Shown: positions 10,027-18,800, counted from the first letter of the stretch. The stretch: DNA of 64,000 nt from Azoarcus olearius (GCF_001682385.1 NZ_CP016210.1:434001-498000); one strand, 5' to 3'. The notes: generated by a model not told the origin, from the letters alone. Translations and numbers: made by a program.

Positions 10027-10335
10027 TCAGGCCTCGGGCGCGGGCATCAGCATCGGATCGCCGAATTCCGCCGCCATGTTGAAGAAGTCCACCACTTCGC
10101 GCACCGCGGCGCTGTGGGCGACGATGCGGGCGCGCTTGCCCAGCCGCTGCGCTTCGCGCTTGACCAGGATCAGCAGCTGGAAACCGGCGGTGTCGATCTC
10201 GGCCACCGCCGACAGGTCGATCTGCAATTCGTCGGCCTGGGCGAGCGCGGCGACCAGTTGCTGCTTCTGTTCCGCGGCGTGGTAGATCGTCATGTCTTCG
10301 ACGATCGCCAGCGGGGCCGTGGCGGGAGTGCTCAT
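10027..10335 (-). CDS. STAS domain protein (anti-sigma-factor-antagonist-like)
   Basis: A 102-residue single STAS domain. The ELQIDLSAVAEIDTAGFQLL segment carries the D-[ST]-AG signature; here the position usually phosphorylated in SpoIIAA proteins is Thr in DTAG. The start at 10335 lies 2 bases after the mcp stop, so it is translationally coupled. STAS proteins of this kind recur in Betaproteobacterial che operons between an MCP and cheA, but their partner is not known; a role in switching array activity is only inferred from location. Confidence 0.85.
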   Translation of the reverse strand: MSTPATAPLAIVEDMTIYHAAEQKQQLVAALAQADELQIDLSAVAEIDTAGFQLLILVKREAQRLGKRARIVAHSAAVREVVDFFNMAAEFGDPMLMPAPEA

Positions 10336-10337
10336 GA

Positions 10338-11606
10338 TCAGAACAGTTCGATCTTGGGGCCGCCGCCGCCGACGTCGTCGGCCTGCTGCAGCGCGTTGTG
10401 GTGGGTGTGGCGCTGCTGGTCCATCACGTAGCGCGAGTAGATTTCTTCGAGATGTTCGGACAGCGGGGTGTAGCGGAAGTCGGCGTTCTCGCTCTGCTCC
10501 AGGCGGTCGGCCAGCACACCGAGGTGGCCGTCCAGCCGGCGCAGCGAGTCCGCGGTGTGTTCGAGCTGCTGGCGGGTGACGTCCTGGAACTGCACGCTCG
10601 CGAGCGCCGCCATGAACATCTCGGCCAGCTGCTGGCTGCTGTCGCGCACGGTGCTCATGACCTTGCCCTGGTGGTCGAGGATGCTCTCGTAGCTGTGGCC
10701 GAGCGCACCCAGCTGGTCGGCGAACTGGCCGAGCGCGGCCTGTTCGCGGTCGAGGTTGATCGAGGACAGCTTTTCCTGCAGCTGGGTCTCGATGGTGTTG
10801 GCGACGCCGAGGATGCCCTGGTTGATCGCCAGCACTGCCTTCTCGGTCTCGGCCGACAGCTTGCGCACCTCGTCGGCGACCACCGCGAAGCCGCGCCCGG
10901 CTTCGCCCGCGCGCGCGGCTTCGATCGCCGCGTTGAGCGCGAGCAGGTTGGTCTGCGCGGCAATGTCCTTGATCAGCCGGGTCAGCGATTCGAGCGAGCG
11001 CGCTTCATGTACCACCTGCGCGACGCGCTCCTGGTCCTGGCGCGCTTCCTGGATGCGGTAGTCGATGTACTGCCGCATCTCCGCGATCAGCTTCTGGTTG
11101 CCGGCGATCCGTTCCTCGGAGTCGTGCGCCATCTGGTCCGATTCGGACGAGCTTTCGACCACGAAGGTGTTGAGGTGGCTGACCACGCCGTCGATCGACT
11201 GCAGGCGCTCGGTGATGTCGTAGGCGGCCTTCTCGGTCTGCTGCACCACGCTGTCGAGCTGGCGGCGCAGCACGTCGTTGTAGGTGGGCACCGCGCGCAG
11301 CTCGTGCGCCACTTCGTCGCCCACCGCAGCGACGTTGTGGGAGGCGTCGCGCATCTGCTCCTGCGACGAGGTGAGGCCGTACATGTGGTCGCGGAAGAAC
11401 GCGAGCGACACTACGCGCTGGCCGAAGTAGGCCACCGTGACGATCAGCATCGAACCGACGGCGTCGCCTACCGGCTGGGCCAGTCCCAGCGCCGGCAGGA
11501 AGCTGCCGTGGAACCAGTCGTTGAGGAAGAAGACCGCGATTCCCGCCAGCACTGCGACCGTGGCGAAAACGACCAGCGAACGTTGCAGGAGCGTATTGAA
11601 GGGCAT
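10338..11606 (-). CDS. Methyl-accepting chemotaxis protein, membrane-anchored with no periplasmic sensor domain
   Basis: A 422-residue protein with two N-terminal membrane segments (about residues 10-28 and 48-66) separated by only about 20 residues, so there is no periplasmic sensor domain. A long helical region precedes the signalling tip, with the [21 protein letters not shown] segment characteristic of MCPs, followed by a helical C-terminal part that may bind other Che proteins. The extreme C-terminus is PKIELF; CheD encoded downstream also ends in IELF. The gene starts 8 bases after the cheY stop. It may read an intracellular or membrane-energy signal, but this is inference. Confidence 0.88.
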   Translation of the reverse strand: MPFNTLLQRSLVVFATVAVLAGIAVFFLNDWFHGSFLPALGLAQPVGDAVGSMLIVTVAYFGQRVVSLAFFRDHMYGLTSSQEQMRDASHNVAAVGDEVAHELRAVPTYNDVLRRQLDSVVQQTEKAAYDITERLQSIDGVVSHLNTFVVESSSESDQMAHDSEERIAGNQKLIAEMRQYIDYRIQEARQDQERVAQVVHEARSLESLTRLIKDIAAQTNLLALNAAIEAARAGEAGRGFAVVADEVRKLSAETEKAVLAINQGILGVANTIETQLQEKLSSINLDREQAALGQFADQLGALGHSYESILDHQGKVMSTVRDSSQQLAEMFMAALASVQFQDVTRQQLEHTADSLRRLDGHLGVLADRLEQSENADFRYTPLSEHLEEIYSRYVMDQQRHTHHNALQQADDVGGGGPKIELF

Positions 11607-11613
11607 GTTCGCC

Positions 11614-11979
11614 TCAGCGAATGACCAGTTTGATGGTGTTGAGCAGTTCGTCGGCCGAGGCGGGCTTCACGATCCAGCCGGAGGCGCCGGCGGCCTTGGC
11701 CTCGGCCTTCTTCGACTGCTGCGATTCGGTGGTGAGGAACAGGATCGGCATGAAGCGGTAGTTCGGCAGCTTGCGCACTTCCTTGATGAAGTCGATGCCG
11801 TTCATGCCCGGCATGTTGAGGTCGGTGATCAGCAGGTCGACCTTCACGCCGGACTGGAACTTCGACAGCGCCTCGGCGGCGTTGCCCGCTTTCTCCACGC
11901 CGTAGCCGGCCTTGGAGAGGATGTTGGAGATGGACAGCAGGATGGTGGCCGAATCATCGACCAGGAAGATCGTCTTCAT
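11614..11979 (-). CDS. cheY: Chemotaxis response regulator, CheY-like
   Basis: A single receiver domain of 121 residues starting [12 protein letters not shown], with the acidic pair D8-D9, the phospho-acceptor D53 in [12 protein letters not shown], the conserved Thr in LFLTTESQ and Lys in WIVKPAS. It is the first gene of the che operon and the expected phosphoryl acceptor from CheA that acts on the flagellar motor. A GTG at 12039 in the same frame would add 20 residues that lie outside the receiver fold; the ATG at 11979 is preferred on family length, although its ribosome binding site is weak. Other CheY copies may exist elsewhere in the genome. Confidence 0.9.
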   Translation of the reverse strand: MKTIFLVDDSATILLSISNILSKAGYGVEKAGNAAEALSKFQSGVKVDLLITDLNMPGMNGIDFIKEVRKLPNYRFMPILFLTTESQQSKKAEAKAAGASGWIVKPASADELLNTIKLVIR

Positions 11980-12055
11980 TTTTGCGTGGAGCCAGGCAGG
12001 TTTGGGGGGATGTGCGGCGTCTGCAGCAGGGGCCGTCACCTCACCTTCATATCAC

Positions 12056-12083
12056 TTAACGACTAGAGATAGAAGCAACTTTA
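12056..12083 (-). promoter_or_regulatory. Sigma-28 (FliA)-like promoter of the chemotaxis operon
   Basis: On the minus strand, TAAAGTTG (12083-12076) is followed after 12 bases by GTCGTTAA (12063-12056). The E. coli FliA consensus is TAAA-N15-GCCGATAA; here the -35 matches TAAAGTTT at 7 of 8, the -10 matches at 6 of 8, and the spacing from TAAA is 16, one base longer. It lies 77 bases upstream of the preferred cheY start, in a 316-base gap (11980-12295) that otherwise shows only GC-rich sequence with no gene I can support. Placing the operon under the flagellar sigma factor fits its content. Confidence 0.55.
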
Positions 12084-12295
12084 GCGCGTTGAAAGCGCGA
12101 AGCCCCTGCGATTAAAGGGGGAATTTGCCCGCTGTTGTGCGAACGGGAGGTCGCGGGTGAAAGCCGCTCTGGCGCGAAGGCGGATGCTGGCGGCGTGCGG
12201 CACGGAAGACGTTGCCGCAGATACACCGGGGCGGAGCGGATGAAAGCGGGGAACAGCGCGGCGCAGGCAGTGCATGGGAAGCAGGGCGCCGCGAG

Positions 12296-12368
12296 TGGGT
12301 CGGGAGGGACTCGAACCCTCGACCAACGGATTAAAAGTCCGCTGCTCTACCGACTGAGCTACCGACCC
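12296..12368 (-). tRNA. tRNA-Lys (anticodon TTT)
   Basis: The minus strand folds into a standard 73-base cloverleaf. The acceptor stem GGGTCGG pairs with CCGACCC and the discriminator base is A. The D stem is GCTC/GAGC, the anticodon stem GCGGA/TCCGT encloses CTTTTAA with anticodon TTT, and the T stem GAGGG/CCCTC encloses TTCGAGT. The 3' CCA is not encoded. It reads AAA and AAG lysine codons. A strong promoter lies immediately upstream. Confidence 0.97.
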
Positions 12369-12383
12369 GGCGGAGAGCCCGCG

Positions 12384-12412
12384 ACTATAGGGAAGCTTGC
12401 TGTTGCCGTCAA
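12384..12412 (-). promoter_or_regulatory. Sigma-70 promoter for tRNA-Lys
   Basis: On the minus strand TTGACG (12412-12407) and TATAGT (12389-12384) are separated by exactly 17 bases, close to the sigma-70 consensus. The -10 box ends 15 bases before the mature tRNA 5' end. It sits in the 60-base gap between the YeeE/YedE gene stop and the tRNA, so it serves the tRNA only. Confidence 0.75.
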
Positions 12413-12428
12413 TAGAGGGATGTTCCGC

Positions 12429-13520
12429 TCAGCTGCGTTGCAGGTGCCACAGCTGCAGCCGGAGGGTGGCGGTTGCGCCCGCGATGATGGCCGCGGTGGT
12501 GATCAGGGCGCCGAGCGACAGCGTGGACAGGCCGCCCACCCCCTGGCCGATGCTGCAACCGAGCGCGGTGACGCCGCCGAAGCCCATCAGCAAGCCGCCG
12601 GCAACGTGGCGCAGCAGGTCGGCTGGGTCGGCGAAGCTCTCCAGCCGCAGGCTGCGGGTGGCTAGTCGATACAGCAGCGCACCGGCAATGACGCCGCCCA
12701 GCGTGGCGACGCTGAAACTCAGCACGCGCGAGCGATCGGTCCACAGCAGCAGCAGGTCGAGCGTGTAGGCGTGGGGGGCGACGAAGGATAGCGATTCGGC
12801 CCGTCCGCTGCTGGTCGCGATGAAGGATTCCTCCAGCGTCTGCGGGTCTTCGGCCACGTAGCCGAGGTGGCCGGTGACATACCACGCTGCCACGCACAGC
12901 AGGCCGACGCCGGCGCCGCTCCACAGGATATCGGCGCGCCGCGCGCCCGCTGGCGCCAGGCTGGCGATGAGCAGGGCCAGACCCGCCACCAGTCCCACCA
13001 GGGCGCCGGACGGGAGGTCGGCGGCGGCGAGAAAGGCGGGGAGCGTCTGGGCATGGTCCAGCACGAGCACGTGTGGATCGAGCCAGCTGCTGCGCCAGGC
13101 CGCGAACAGGCCGCGCAGCGTCATCGAGGCGCCGATCGCGAGGAAGGTCGCGACGACCAGGGCCTTCAGGCTGCCGCCGCCGAGCCGCACCAGGGTCTTG
13201 CCGGCGCAGCCGGAAGCGAGCGTCATCCCGGCGCCGAAGCACAGCCCGCCCACCGCGTGCGACAGCCACGGCACGCGCGCGCCGGCGTAAAGGCTGTGCG
13301 CGGGGTCGAAGAGGCCGGCGGCCTGCAGCAGGGCGGTGCCGAGCATCGCGGTGGCGATCGCCGCCAGCCACATCCGCATCCGGCTCCAGTCGCCGAACGC
13401 GACAATGTCGGCGACGGCGCCCATGGTGCAGAAGTGGGTGCGGCTGGAGAGCGCGCCGAAGCCGCCACCGAGCATGAAGCCGAGGGCGAGGATGGCCGGG
13501 GCCGGGAGCGCCGCCTCCAT
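12429..13520 (-). CDS. YeeE/YedE family (DUF395) thiosulfate-type transporter
   Basis: A 363-residue polytopic membrane protein of about ten segments. It has the two-fold repeat and conserved Cys of the YeeE/YedE family: C31 in HFCTMGA, C105 in ASGCAGKTLVRLGGGSLKAL, and a late GCSIGQGVGGLSTLS segment. Characterised homologues (TsuA) import thiosulfate through a relay of such Cys residues; sulfur-compound transport is therefore likely but the substrate is not shown here. The ATG at 13520 overlaps nothing and follows the queC stop by 14 bases; an in-frame GTG directly precedes it. It may be co-transcribed with the Tol-Que block. Confidence 0.88.
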   Translation of the reverse strand: MEAALPAPAILALGFMLGGGFGALSSRTHFCTMGAVADIVAFGDWSRMRMWLAAIATAMLGTALLQAAGLFDPAHSLYAGARVPWLSHAVGGLCFGAGMTLASGCAGKTLVRLGGGSLKALVVATFLAIGASMTLRGLFAAWRSSWLDPHVLVLDHAQTLPAFLAAADLPSGALVGLVAGLALLIASLAPAGARRADILWSGAGVGLLCVAAWYVTGHLGYVAEDPQTLEESFIATSSGRAESLSFVAPHAYTLDLLLLWTDRSRVLSFSVATLGGVIAGALLYRLATRSLRLESFADPADLLRHVAGGLLMGFGGVTALGCSIGQGVGGLSTLSLGALITTAAIIAGATATLRLQLWHLQRS

Positions 13521-13534
13521 GACGCCGGGCGGGA

Positions 13535-14221
13535 TCAGCGCGCCTGGTAGCGCGTGGGATCGGCGATGCCGGCCGCGGCGAAGCCCTCGCGGCGCAGCCG
13601 GCAGGCGTCGCAGCGGCCGCAGGCGCGGCCGTCGTCGTCGGCCTGGTAGCACGACACCGTGAGGCCGTAATCCACCCCGAGCGCCACCCCGCGACGGATG
13701 ATGTCGGCCTTCGACAGGTCGATCAGCGGCGCGTGGATCGTGGTCGGATGGCCCTCGACGCCCGCCTTGGTGGCGAGGTTGGCCATGGTCTCGAAGGCCT
13801 GGATGAAGGCCGGGCGGCAATCCGGATAGCCGGAATAATCCACCGCGTTGACGCCGACGAAGATGTGGCGCGCGCCCAGCACTTCGGCCCACGCGAGCGC
13901 CATCGACAGCATCACGGTGTTGCGCGCCGGTACATAAGTGACCGGAATTCCGCCGGGCGCGGCATCTTCGGGCACGGCGATCGCCGGATCGGTCAGCGCC
14001 GAGCCGCCGAACTCGCCGAGGCTGACGCTGGCAACGCGATGTTCGCGGGCGCCGAGCGCGTGGGCGACGCGCCGCGAGGCCGCGAGTTCCGCGGCGTGGC
14101 GCTGGCCGTAGGCGACCGACAGGGCATAGGTTTCCAGCCCCATGTCGCGGGCGATGGCGAGGCAGGTCGCCGAGTCGAGTCCGCCCGACAGCAGGACGAC
14201 GGCGCGCGGGAGATCGGTCAT
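13535..14221 (-). CDS. queC: 7-cyano-7-deazaguanine synthase QueC
   Basis: A 228-residue QueC. The PP-loop [10 protein letters not shown] near residue 12 binds ATP, and the C-terminal zinc site is formed by the Cys cluster SCYQA...[11 protein letters not shown]. It converts 7-carboxy-7-deazaguanine to preQ0 with ATP and ammonia, a step toward queuosine in tRNA. It follows queE by 28 bases and is in the same orientation, so two consecutive steps of the pathway are adjacent. No queD or queF lies in this window. Confidence 0.96.
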   Translation of the reverse strand: MTDLPRAVVLLSGGLDSATCLAIARDMGLETYALSVAYGQRHAAELAASRRVAHALGAREHRVASVSLGEFGGSALTDPAIAVPEDAAPGGIPVTYVPARNTVMLSMALAWAEVLGARHIFVGVNAVDYSGYPDCRPAFIQAFETMANLATKAGVEGHPTTIHAPLIDLSKADIIRRGVALGVDYGLTVSCYQADDDGRACGRCDACRLRREGFAAAGIADPTRYQAR

Positions 14222-14249
14222 GGCAGTTCCGGAGCAGGCTGGCGCACGG

Positions 14250-14912
14250 TCAGCGGCCGCGCGCGTCGTTCCACAGTATCTTGTGCAACTGTAGTTGAAA
14301 GCGGACCGGCAGGCGGTCGCGGACGATCCAATCGGCGAGCTGCGCCGGGTCCAGCGTGCCGGCGACCGGTGACAGCAGCACCGGACAGCGCGCGGCGAGG
14401 TCGTGGTCCGCGATCATCGCGCGCGCCCAGTCGTAATCGGCTTGGTCGGCGAGCACGATCTTGAGTTCGTCGCTTGCCCGCAGCAGCGGGATGTTCTCCA
14501 GCCGGTTGCGCGCCACCTCGGCCGAGCCGGGTGCTTTCAGGTCCATCACGCGCGAAACGCGGGGGTCGACCCCACCGATATCGAGCGCGCCACTGGTTTC
14601 CAGCGACACCGAGTAGCCGGCATCGCACAGTGCCGTAAGCAGCGCGAGACAGTACTTCTGCGCCAGCGGCTCGCCGCCGGTGACGCAGACGTGCCGCAGT
14701 CCGAGCGCGGCGACATCGTCCAGGACGTCGCTCAGCGCGCGCGCTTCGCCGCCGGTGAAGGCGTAGGCGGTATCGCACCAGCTGCAGCGCAGCGGGCAGC
14801 CGGTGAGGCGGACGAAGGTGGTCGGCAGGCCGACGCGGGTCGATTCGCCCTGGATGGAGGCGAAGATTTCCGTCAGCCGCAGCTTCACCGGCTGGCGGAC
14901 TACTTCGGTCAT
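14250..14912 (-). CDS. queE: 7-carboxy-7-deazaguanine synthase QueE
   Basis: A 220-residue radical SAM enzyme. The start at 14912 (MTEVVRQP) precedes the typical IFASIQGES segment. The cluster-binding motif is C-x3-C-x2-C in [12 protein letters not shown], followed by [11 protein letters not shown] (SAM binding). It converts 6-carboxytetrahydropterin to 7-carboxy-7-deazaguanine, feeding QueC encoded next. It starts 10 bases after the cpoB stop, so it is probably transcribed from the tol-pal operon, an arrangement common in Proteobacteria. Confidence 0.95.
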   Translation of the reverse strand: MTEVVRQPVKLRLTEIFASIQGESTRVGLPTTFVRLTGCPLRCSWCDTAYAFTGGEARALSDVLDDVAALGLRHVCVTGGEPLAQKYCLALLTALCDAGYSVSLETSGALDIGGVDPRVSRVMDLKAPGSAEVARNRLENIPLLRASDELKIVLADQADYDWARAMIADHDLAARCPVLLSPVAGTLDPAQLADWIVRDRLPVRFQLQLHKILWNDARGR

Positions 14913-14922
14913 GGCGGCTTCC

Positions 14923-15642
14923 TCAGCGCTTGCCGAGACGTTGCTTGGCCGCCTGCGCGGCGTTGCTGCTCGGGTAGCGTTCCACCAGCGACTGCAGCGT
15001 GCGCTGGGCGGTCTTGGCGTCGCCCATGGCCTGCTGGCTGTTGGCGAGGCCGAGCATCGCATCCGGCGCGGCACTGTCGTTGGGCCACTTGCCCAGCACG
15101 GCATTGAAATGCGTGGTCGCGGACGCGACTTCCTTGGCCTGCAGCGCCGCGTTGCCGGCCCAGAAATGGGCGCTGGGCGCAAAGCTGCCCGCCGGATGCT
15201 TGGCGAGGAAGGCTTCGAACGCGGTCAGCGCATCGCGGTGCTTGCCGCCCTTGAGCAGGTTCAGCGCGGCTTCGTATTCGGTGGATTCGGCAACCGGATC
15301 GGCGGCAGGGGCTGCGCTTTCGGCCGCCACCGGCGCGGTCTCGAGCTTGCGCAGGCGGTTGTCGAGGTCGACGTAGAAGTCGCGCTGGCGTTGCTTGAGC
15401 GATTCGACTTCGTTCATCAGCACTTCGATCTGGCCGCGCAGGCGGGCGACTTCACCGCGCAACTGCTCGTTCTGGTTGGCGAGGTCGAGCTGGCTGCCCT
15501 GGCTGGCGTTGATGCGGTTTTCCAGATCCTGTCGCATCTCGTAGATTTGGCGGCGCGCTTCGTTGTCGTCGAACAGGCCCGCGTGGGCGGGCCCGGCCGA
15601 AGACAGTGCGAGAAGCGCCGCCAGCGGCAGGAGGCGCTTCAT
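14923..15642 (-). CDS. cpoB: Tol-Pal system coordinator CpoB (YbgF)
   Basis: A 239-residue periplasmic protein with a signal peptide ending near AHA at residues 20-22, an N-terminal coiled coil (about residues 28-95) that trimerises in the family, an acidic Ala/Pro linker, and a C-terminal TPR domain from about residue 118. CpoB couples Tol constriction to PBP1B in E. coli. Its ATG at 15642 overlaps the pal stop (TGATG), indicating coupled translation. It has the normal family length. Confidence 0.94.
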   Translation of the reverse strand: MKRLLPLAALLALSSAGPAHAGLFDDNEARRQIYEMRQDLENRINASQGSQLDLANQNEQLRGEVARLRGQIEVLMNEVESLKQRQRDFYVDLDNRLRKLETAPVAAESAAPAADPVAESTEYEAALNLLKGGKHRDALTAFEAFLAKHPAGSFAPSAHFWAGNAALQAKEVASATTHFNAVLGKWPNDSAAPDAMLGLANSQQAMGDAKTAQRTLQSLVERYPSSNAAQAAKQRLGKR

Positions 15643-16160
15643 CAGAACTCGCCCGAGTACAGCATGTCGCCGCGGCGGTTCTGGGCAAAGCAGGCTTCCG
15701 AGCTTTCGGTGCAGCGCGGCTTTTCTTCGCCGAGGCTGACGGACTCGATCTGCGCTTCCTTGGCGCCCAGCAGCAGCAGGGCCTGCTTGACGGCGTCGGC
15801 GCGCTTCTGGCCCAGCGCCAGGTTGTATTCGCGGCTGCCGCGCTCGTCGGCGTTGCCCTGGACCAGCATCTTCATCTGCGGGTTCTGGGCGAGGAAGCGG
15901 CCGTGGGCTTCGACCAGCGGCTTGGCGTCGGCCTTGATCACATAGCTGTCGAAGTCGAAGAACACATTGCGCTTGGACAGGATGTTGTTCGGGTCGGTCA
16001 GCGCGGCGATGCCGGAGCCGGACGGGGTGTTGGCGGTCACGGTGGCCACGCCGGCGCCGGAGCGGTCGGTGACGGCAGCGCCGGAGGTCGCTTCGGGACC
16101 GGTGCTGGAGCACGCAGCCAGAACGGCGGACAGCAGAGCGGGCAGGACAAGCTTCTTCAT
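15642..16160 (-). CDS. pal: Peptidoglycan-associated lipoprotein Pal
   Basis: A 172-residue outer-membrane lipoprotein. The signal peptide ends in the lipobox LAAC with lipidated C17. A linker is followed by an OmpA-C domain with the peptidoglycan-binding GNADERGSREYNLALG segment. Pal anchors the outer membrane to the wall and binds TolB. It lies 39 bases after tolB and overlaps cpoB, in the conserved order tolB-pal-cpoB. Confidence 0.97.
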   Translation of the reverse strand: MKKLVLPALLSAVLAACSSTGPEATSGAAVTDRSGAGVATVTANTPSGSGIAALTDPNNILSKRNVFFDFDSYVIKADAKPLVEAHGRFLAQNPQMKMLVQGNADERGSREYNLALGQKRADAVKQALLLLGAKEAQIESVSLGEEKPRCTESSEACFAQNRRGDMLYSGEF

Positions 16161-16199
16161 GGATGTTTCTCCAAGTCGTTTTTTAGGGGGACAGCAGCG

Positions 16200-17483
16200 T
16201 TATTGCTTTTGCAAGGGGCCCCAGGCGGGTTCCCGTACATCGGCGGCCTGCACCGAAAGGCGTTGCTTGACCCGGCCATCGGACGACACCGCCGCAAGCA
16301 CACCCCGGCCACCGGCATCGGTGGCGTAGAGGATCATGCGGCCGTTAGGTGCGAAGCTGGGCGATTCGTCACGCGCCGAATCGGTGAGGATCGTGGTTTG
16401 CCGGGTGGTGAGGTCCTGGACCGCCACCTGGAAGCGACCGTTGTTGCGGGTGATGAAGGCAAGCAGCCGGCCGTCCGCCGAGGGGCGGGCGGTCACGTTG
16501 TAGGTGCCGTCGAAAGTCACCCGCTGGGCGGCGCCGCCCGCGGTCGGAATGCGGTAGATCTGCGGGCTGCCGCCGCGATCGGAAGTGAAATAGATCCACT
16601 GGCCGTCGGGCGACCAGGCCGGCTCGGTGTCGATGCCGGAGGAGCTTGCCAGGCGGCGCACGCCGGAGCCGTCGGCATTGAGCACGTAGAGCTGCGACAG
16701 GCCGTCCTTGGTGAGCACCACCGAGAGCTGCTGGCCGTCGGGCGACCAGGCCGGCGCCGAGTTGGAACCCTTGAAGTTGGCCACCACCTGGCGCTGGCCG
16801 GTGGCGAGCGTGTGTACATAGATGATCGGCTTCTTGGCCTCGAACGAGACGTAGGCGAGGCGACCGCCGTCCGGCGACCACGCCGGCGAGATGATCGGCT
16901 CGCGCGAAACCAGCGCGGCCTGGGCATTCATGCCGTCGGCGTCGGCCACCTGCAGTTCGTAGCGTGGCCCGGTCTTGACCACGTAGGCGATGCGGGTGGC
17001 GAAGTAGCCGGGCAGGCCGGTGAGCTTTTCATAGACGAAATCGGCGATGCGGTGCGCGGTGATGCGGTTCTGGGCCGCCGTCATGCGCAGCGCGAGGGCG
17101 CCGAGTTCGGTCTGCTTCTGGGTGTCGAACAGGCGGAAGCGGATTTCGTAGCGGCCGTCGCCCTGCGGAAACACGCTGGCGGCCAGGGCCGCGTCGGCGC
17201 CGCGGCTGCGCAGGCTGCCGAGATCGGGAATCTGTCCTTCAGGCAGCGGGAGCGGCCCGATGTCGACCAGGCTGAACAGGCCGCTGCGTTCGAGGTCGGC
17301 GCGCACGATGTCCGACACGCTGCGCGGCAGGCTGGCCTCGTTCTCGAATACCGGAATGATGACCGGGAAGCGCGAAGCGCCCGCGCCGGTGATCTCGATC
17401 GACAGTTGCGCCTGCGCGGAGAAGGACAGCAAGGCCAGTGCGGCGGCGGCGAGGAGCAGACGGAGTTGGGCGAAAGTCTTCAT
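16200..17483 (-). CDS. tolB: Tol-Pal system translocation protein TolB
   Basis: A 427-residue periplasmic protein with a signal peptide of about 25 residues ending AQA, an N-terminal alpha/beta domain, and a C-terminal six-bladed beta-propeller marked by repeated PAWSPDG and PSFAPNG turns. It links TolA to Pal and moves between them during cell constriction. Length matches the family. It follows tolA by 46 bases. Confidence 0.97.
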   Translation of the reverse strand: MKTFAQLRLLLAAAALALLSFSAQAQLSIEITGAGASRFPVIIPVFENEASLPRSVSDIVRADLERSGLFSLVDIGPLPLPEGQIPDLGSLRSRGADAALAASVFPQGDGRYEIRFRLFDTQKQTELGALALRMTAAQNRITAHRIADFVYEKLTGLPGYFATRIAYVVKTGPRYELQVADADGMNAQAALVSREPIISPAWSPDGGRLAYVSFEAKKPIIYVHTLATGQRQVVANFKGSNSAPAWSPDGQQLSVVLTKDGLSQLYVLNADGSGVRRLASSSGIDTEPAWSPDGQWIYFTSDRGGSPQIYRIPTAGGAAQRVTFDGTYNVTARPSADGRLLAFITRNNGRFQVAVQDLTTRQTTILTDSARDESPSFAPNGRMILYATDAGGRGVLAAVSSDGRVKQRLSVQAADVREPAWGPLQKQ

Positions 17484-17529
17484 TTCGTGACGTGGTGCAC
17501 AAGCAGTGGATTATAGCCGTGTGACCGCA

Positions 17530-18372
17530 TCATTCTTCCAGCGGCCGGAACTTCAGTTCCAGGGTTCGTTCGAAAAGTTCCCCTTTGTCGGGTAGCGGCA
17601 GCGGGCTCGAACGGCGGATGGCGCGCTCGATGGCCTCGTCCAGCGCGGGAATGCCGGACGAGCGCTTCAGCCGCACGTTCAGGACTTCGCCCGACGGCAA
17701 CTGGTCGACCTCGAACACGGCCTCCGGGTTGCCGGACAGGCCGGGTGGGCGCAGCAGGTTGCCGCGCACCTTGGTGCGGATCGCGTTGATGTAGCCCTCG
17801 GTGGCCGCCTTGTTGCGGGCCGACGCAGCCCGCGCGGCGTCGGCGCGCATCATCTTGTCGAGCTCGGCCCTTTCGGTTTCGCGCTCGAGCAGCTTGTCCA
17901 TGTAGTTGTCCTTGGGCGGCTCCACCGGCTTCTTCGGCTCGGGTTTCGGCGGTTCCGGCTTTTTCGGCTCTGGCTTGGGCGGCTCCGGCTTCTTCGGTTC
18001 CGGTTTCGGCGGCTCGGGCTTCTTCGGCTCGGGCTTGGGCGGTTCCGGCTTTTTCTCCGGCGCCTTGGTGGCGATCTCGGGCTTGGCCGCCGCCTTCGGC
18101 GGTTCGGGCTTGGGCTCGGGCTTCGGTTCCGGGCGCGGCGGCGGCGGCTTGGGCGGCTCCGGCTTGGGTTCGGGCTCGGGCCGGACGTCTACCGGCTCGG
18201 GCGCGCGGCTGGGTGGCGGCGCGGCCAGCTCGACCTCGAGCGAGGCCGGCGGCTCGCTCTGCCAGCGGATGCCGAAGAACAGGAACAGCGCCAGCCCGAT
18301 GTGGACCGCAAAGGTCAGCGCGAGCGAAGCCCACTTGCCCGGATGTTCGTGGGGAAGTGCGCGTTCGTTCAT
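17530..18372 (-). CDS. tolA: Cell envelope integrity protein TolA, Pro-rich variant
   Basis: A 280-residue TolA. One membrane segment lies at about residues 15-34. The middle domain (about 55-155) is rich in Pro, Glu and Lys instead of the Ala-rich helix of E. coli TolA, and contains four exact copies of KKPEPPKPEP (residues 107-146). The C-terminal domain (about 165-280) has the TolA-C pattern AIRTKVRGNLLRPPG and is the part that contacts TolB. The composition recalls TonB, but position between tolR and tolB and the C-terminal domain identify it as TolA. It starts inside the end of tolR. Confidence 0.92.
   Translation of the reverse strand: MNERALPHEHPGKWASLALTFAVHIGLALFLFFGIRWQSEPPASLEVELAAPPPSRAPEPVDVRPEPEPKPEPPKPPPPRPEPKPEPKPEPPKAAAKPEIATKAPEKKPEPPKPEPKKPEPPKPEPKKPEPPKPEPKKPEPPKPEPKKPVEPPKDNYMDKLLERETERAELDKMMRADAARAASARNKAATEGYINAIRTKVRGNLLRPPGLSGNPEAVFEVDQLPSGEVLNVRLKRSSGIPALDEAIERAIRRSSPLPLPDKGELFERTLELKFRPLEE
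17935..18054 (-). repeat. Four 30-bp in-frame tandem repeats in tolA
   Basis: The stretch encodes residues 107-146 of TolA as four exact KKPEPPKPEP units, with the DNA units differing at synonymous positions. Length change by slippage would keep the reading frame and alter the reach of the periplasm-spanning domain. It is not a CRISPR array: there are no unique spacers. Confidence 0.85.
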
Positions 18373-18782
18373 CGACCGGCGGCGCCCGACTGGGTCTGCA
18401 GGCTGATCTTCTTCACCCCCAACTGGCGCGCGGCTTCGAGGATGTCGATGACGTCCTGGTAGGGCAGGCTCTTGTTGGCGGCCACCAGGAAGGGTTGCTC
18501 CGGGTTGGCGGCCAGCGCTTCCTTGACCACGCGCTGGAATTCAATGCTGGACACCGGGCGCGAGGCAGCATTGCTGGTCTTGCGGATCGCGATCGCGTTG
18601 CGCTTTTCCAGCTCGATCACGATGGCCTCGGCGGGCGGCGCCGAGATCGGTCCGGCGGACGGCACGTCGATGTTGCCCGGCTGCACCATCGGCGCGGTGA
18701 CCATGAAGATGACGAGCAGGACCAGCATCACGTCGATGTAGGGCACGACGTTGATCTGGTTCATCAGGCGGCGTTGGCGCAT
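18369..18782 (-). CDS. tolR: Tol-Pal system protein TolR
   Basis: A 137-residue ExbD/TolR protein: a short cytoplasmic start, one membrane helix at about residues 16-35 with the conserved Asp D17 (NVVPYIDVMLVLL) used in proton-driven coupling, and a periplasmic domain ending near VKKISLQTQ. It forms the motor with TolQ and energises TolA. It follows tolQ by 18 bases and overlaps tolA by 4 bases. Confidence 0.96.
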   Translation of the reverse strand: MRQRRLMNQINVVPYIDVMLVLLVIFMVTAPMVQPGNIDVPSAGPISAPPAEAIVIELEKRNAIAIRKTSNAASRPVSSIEFQRVVKEALAANPEQPFLVAANKSLPYQDVIDILEAARQLGVKKISLQTQSGAAGR

Positions 18783-18800
18783 GGCTGAGTCCCCGCCGCC

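Noticed and set aside
11980-12039. Longer cheY beginning at GTG 12039
   Set aside because: The extra 20 residues are Ala/Pro/His-rich and outside the receiver fold; the ATG at 11979 starts at the conserved beta-1 strand.
17935-18054. Regular repeats in tolA taken for a CRISPR array
   Set aside because: The repeats are contiguous, in-frame and protein-coding, with no unique spacers and no cas genes in the window.
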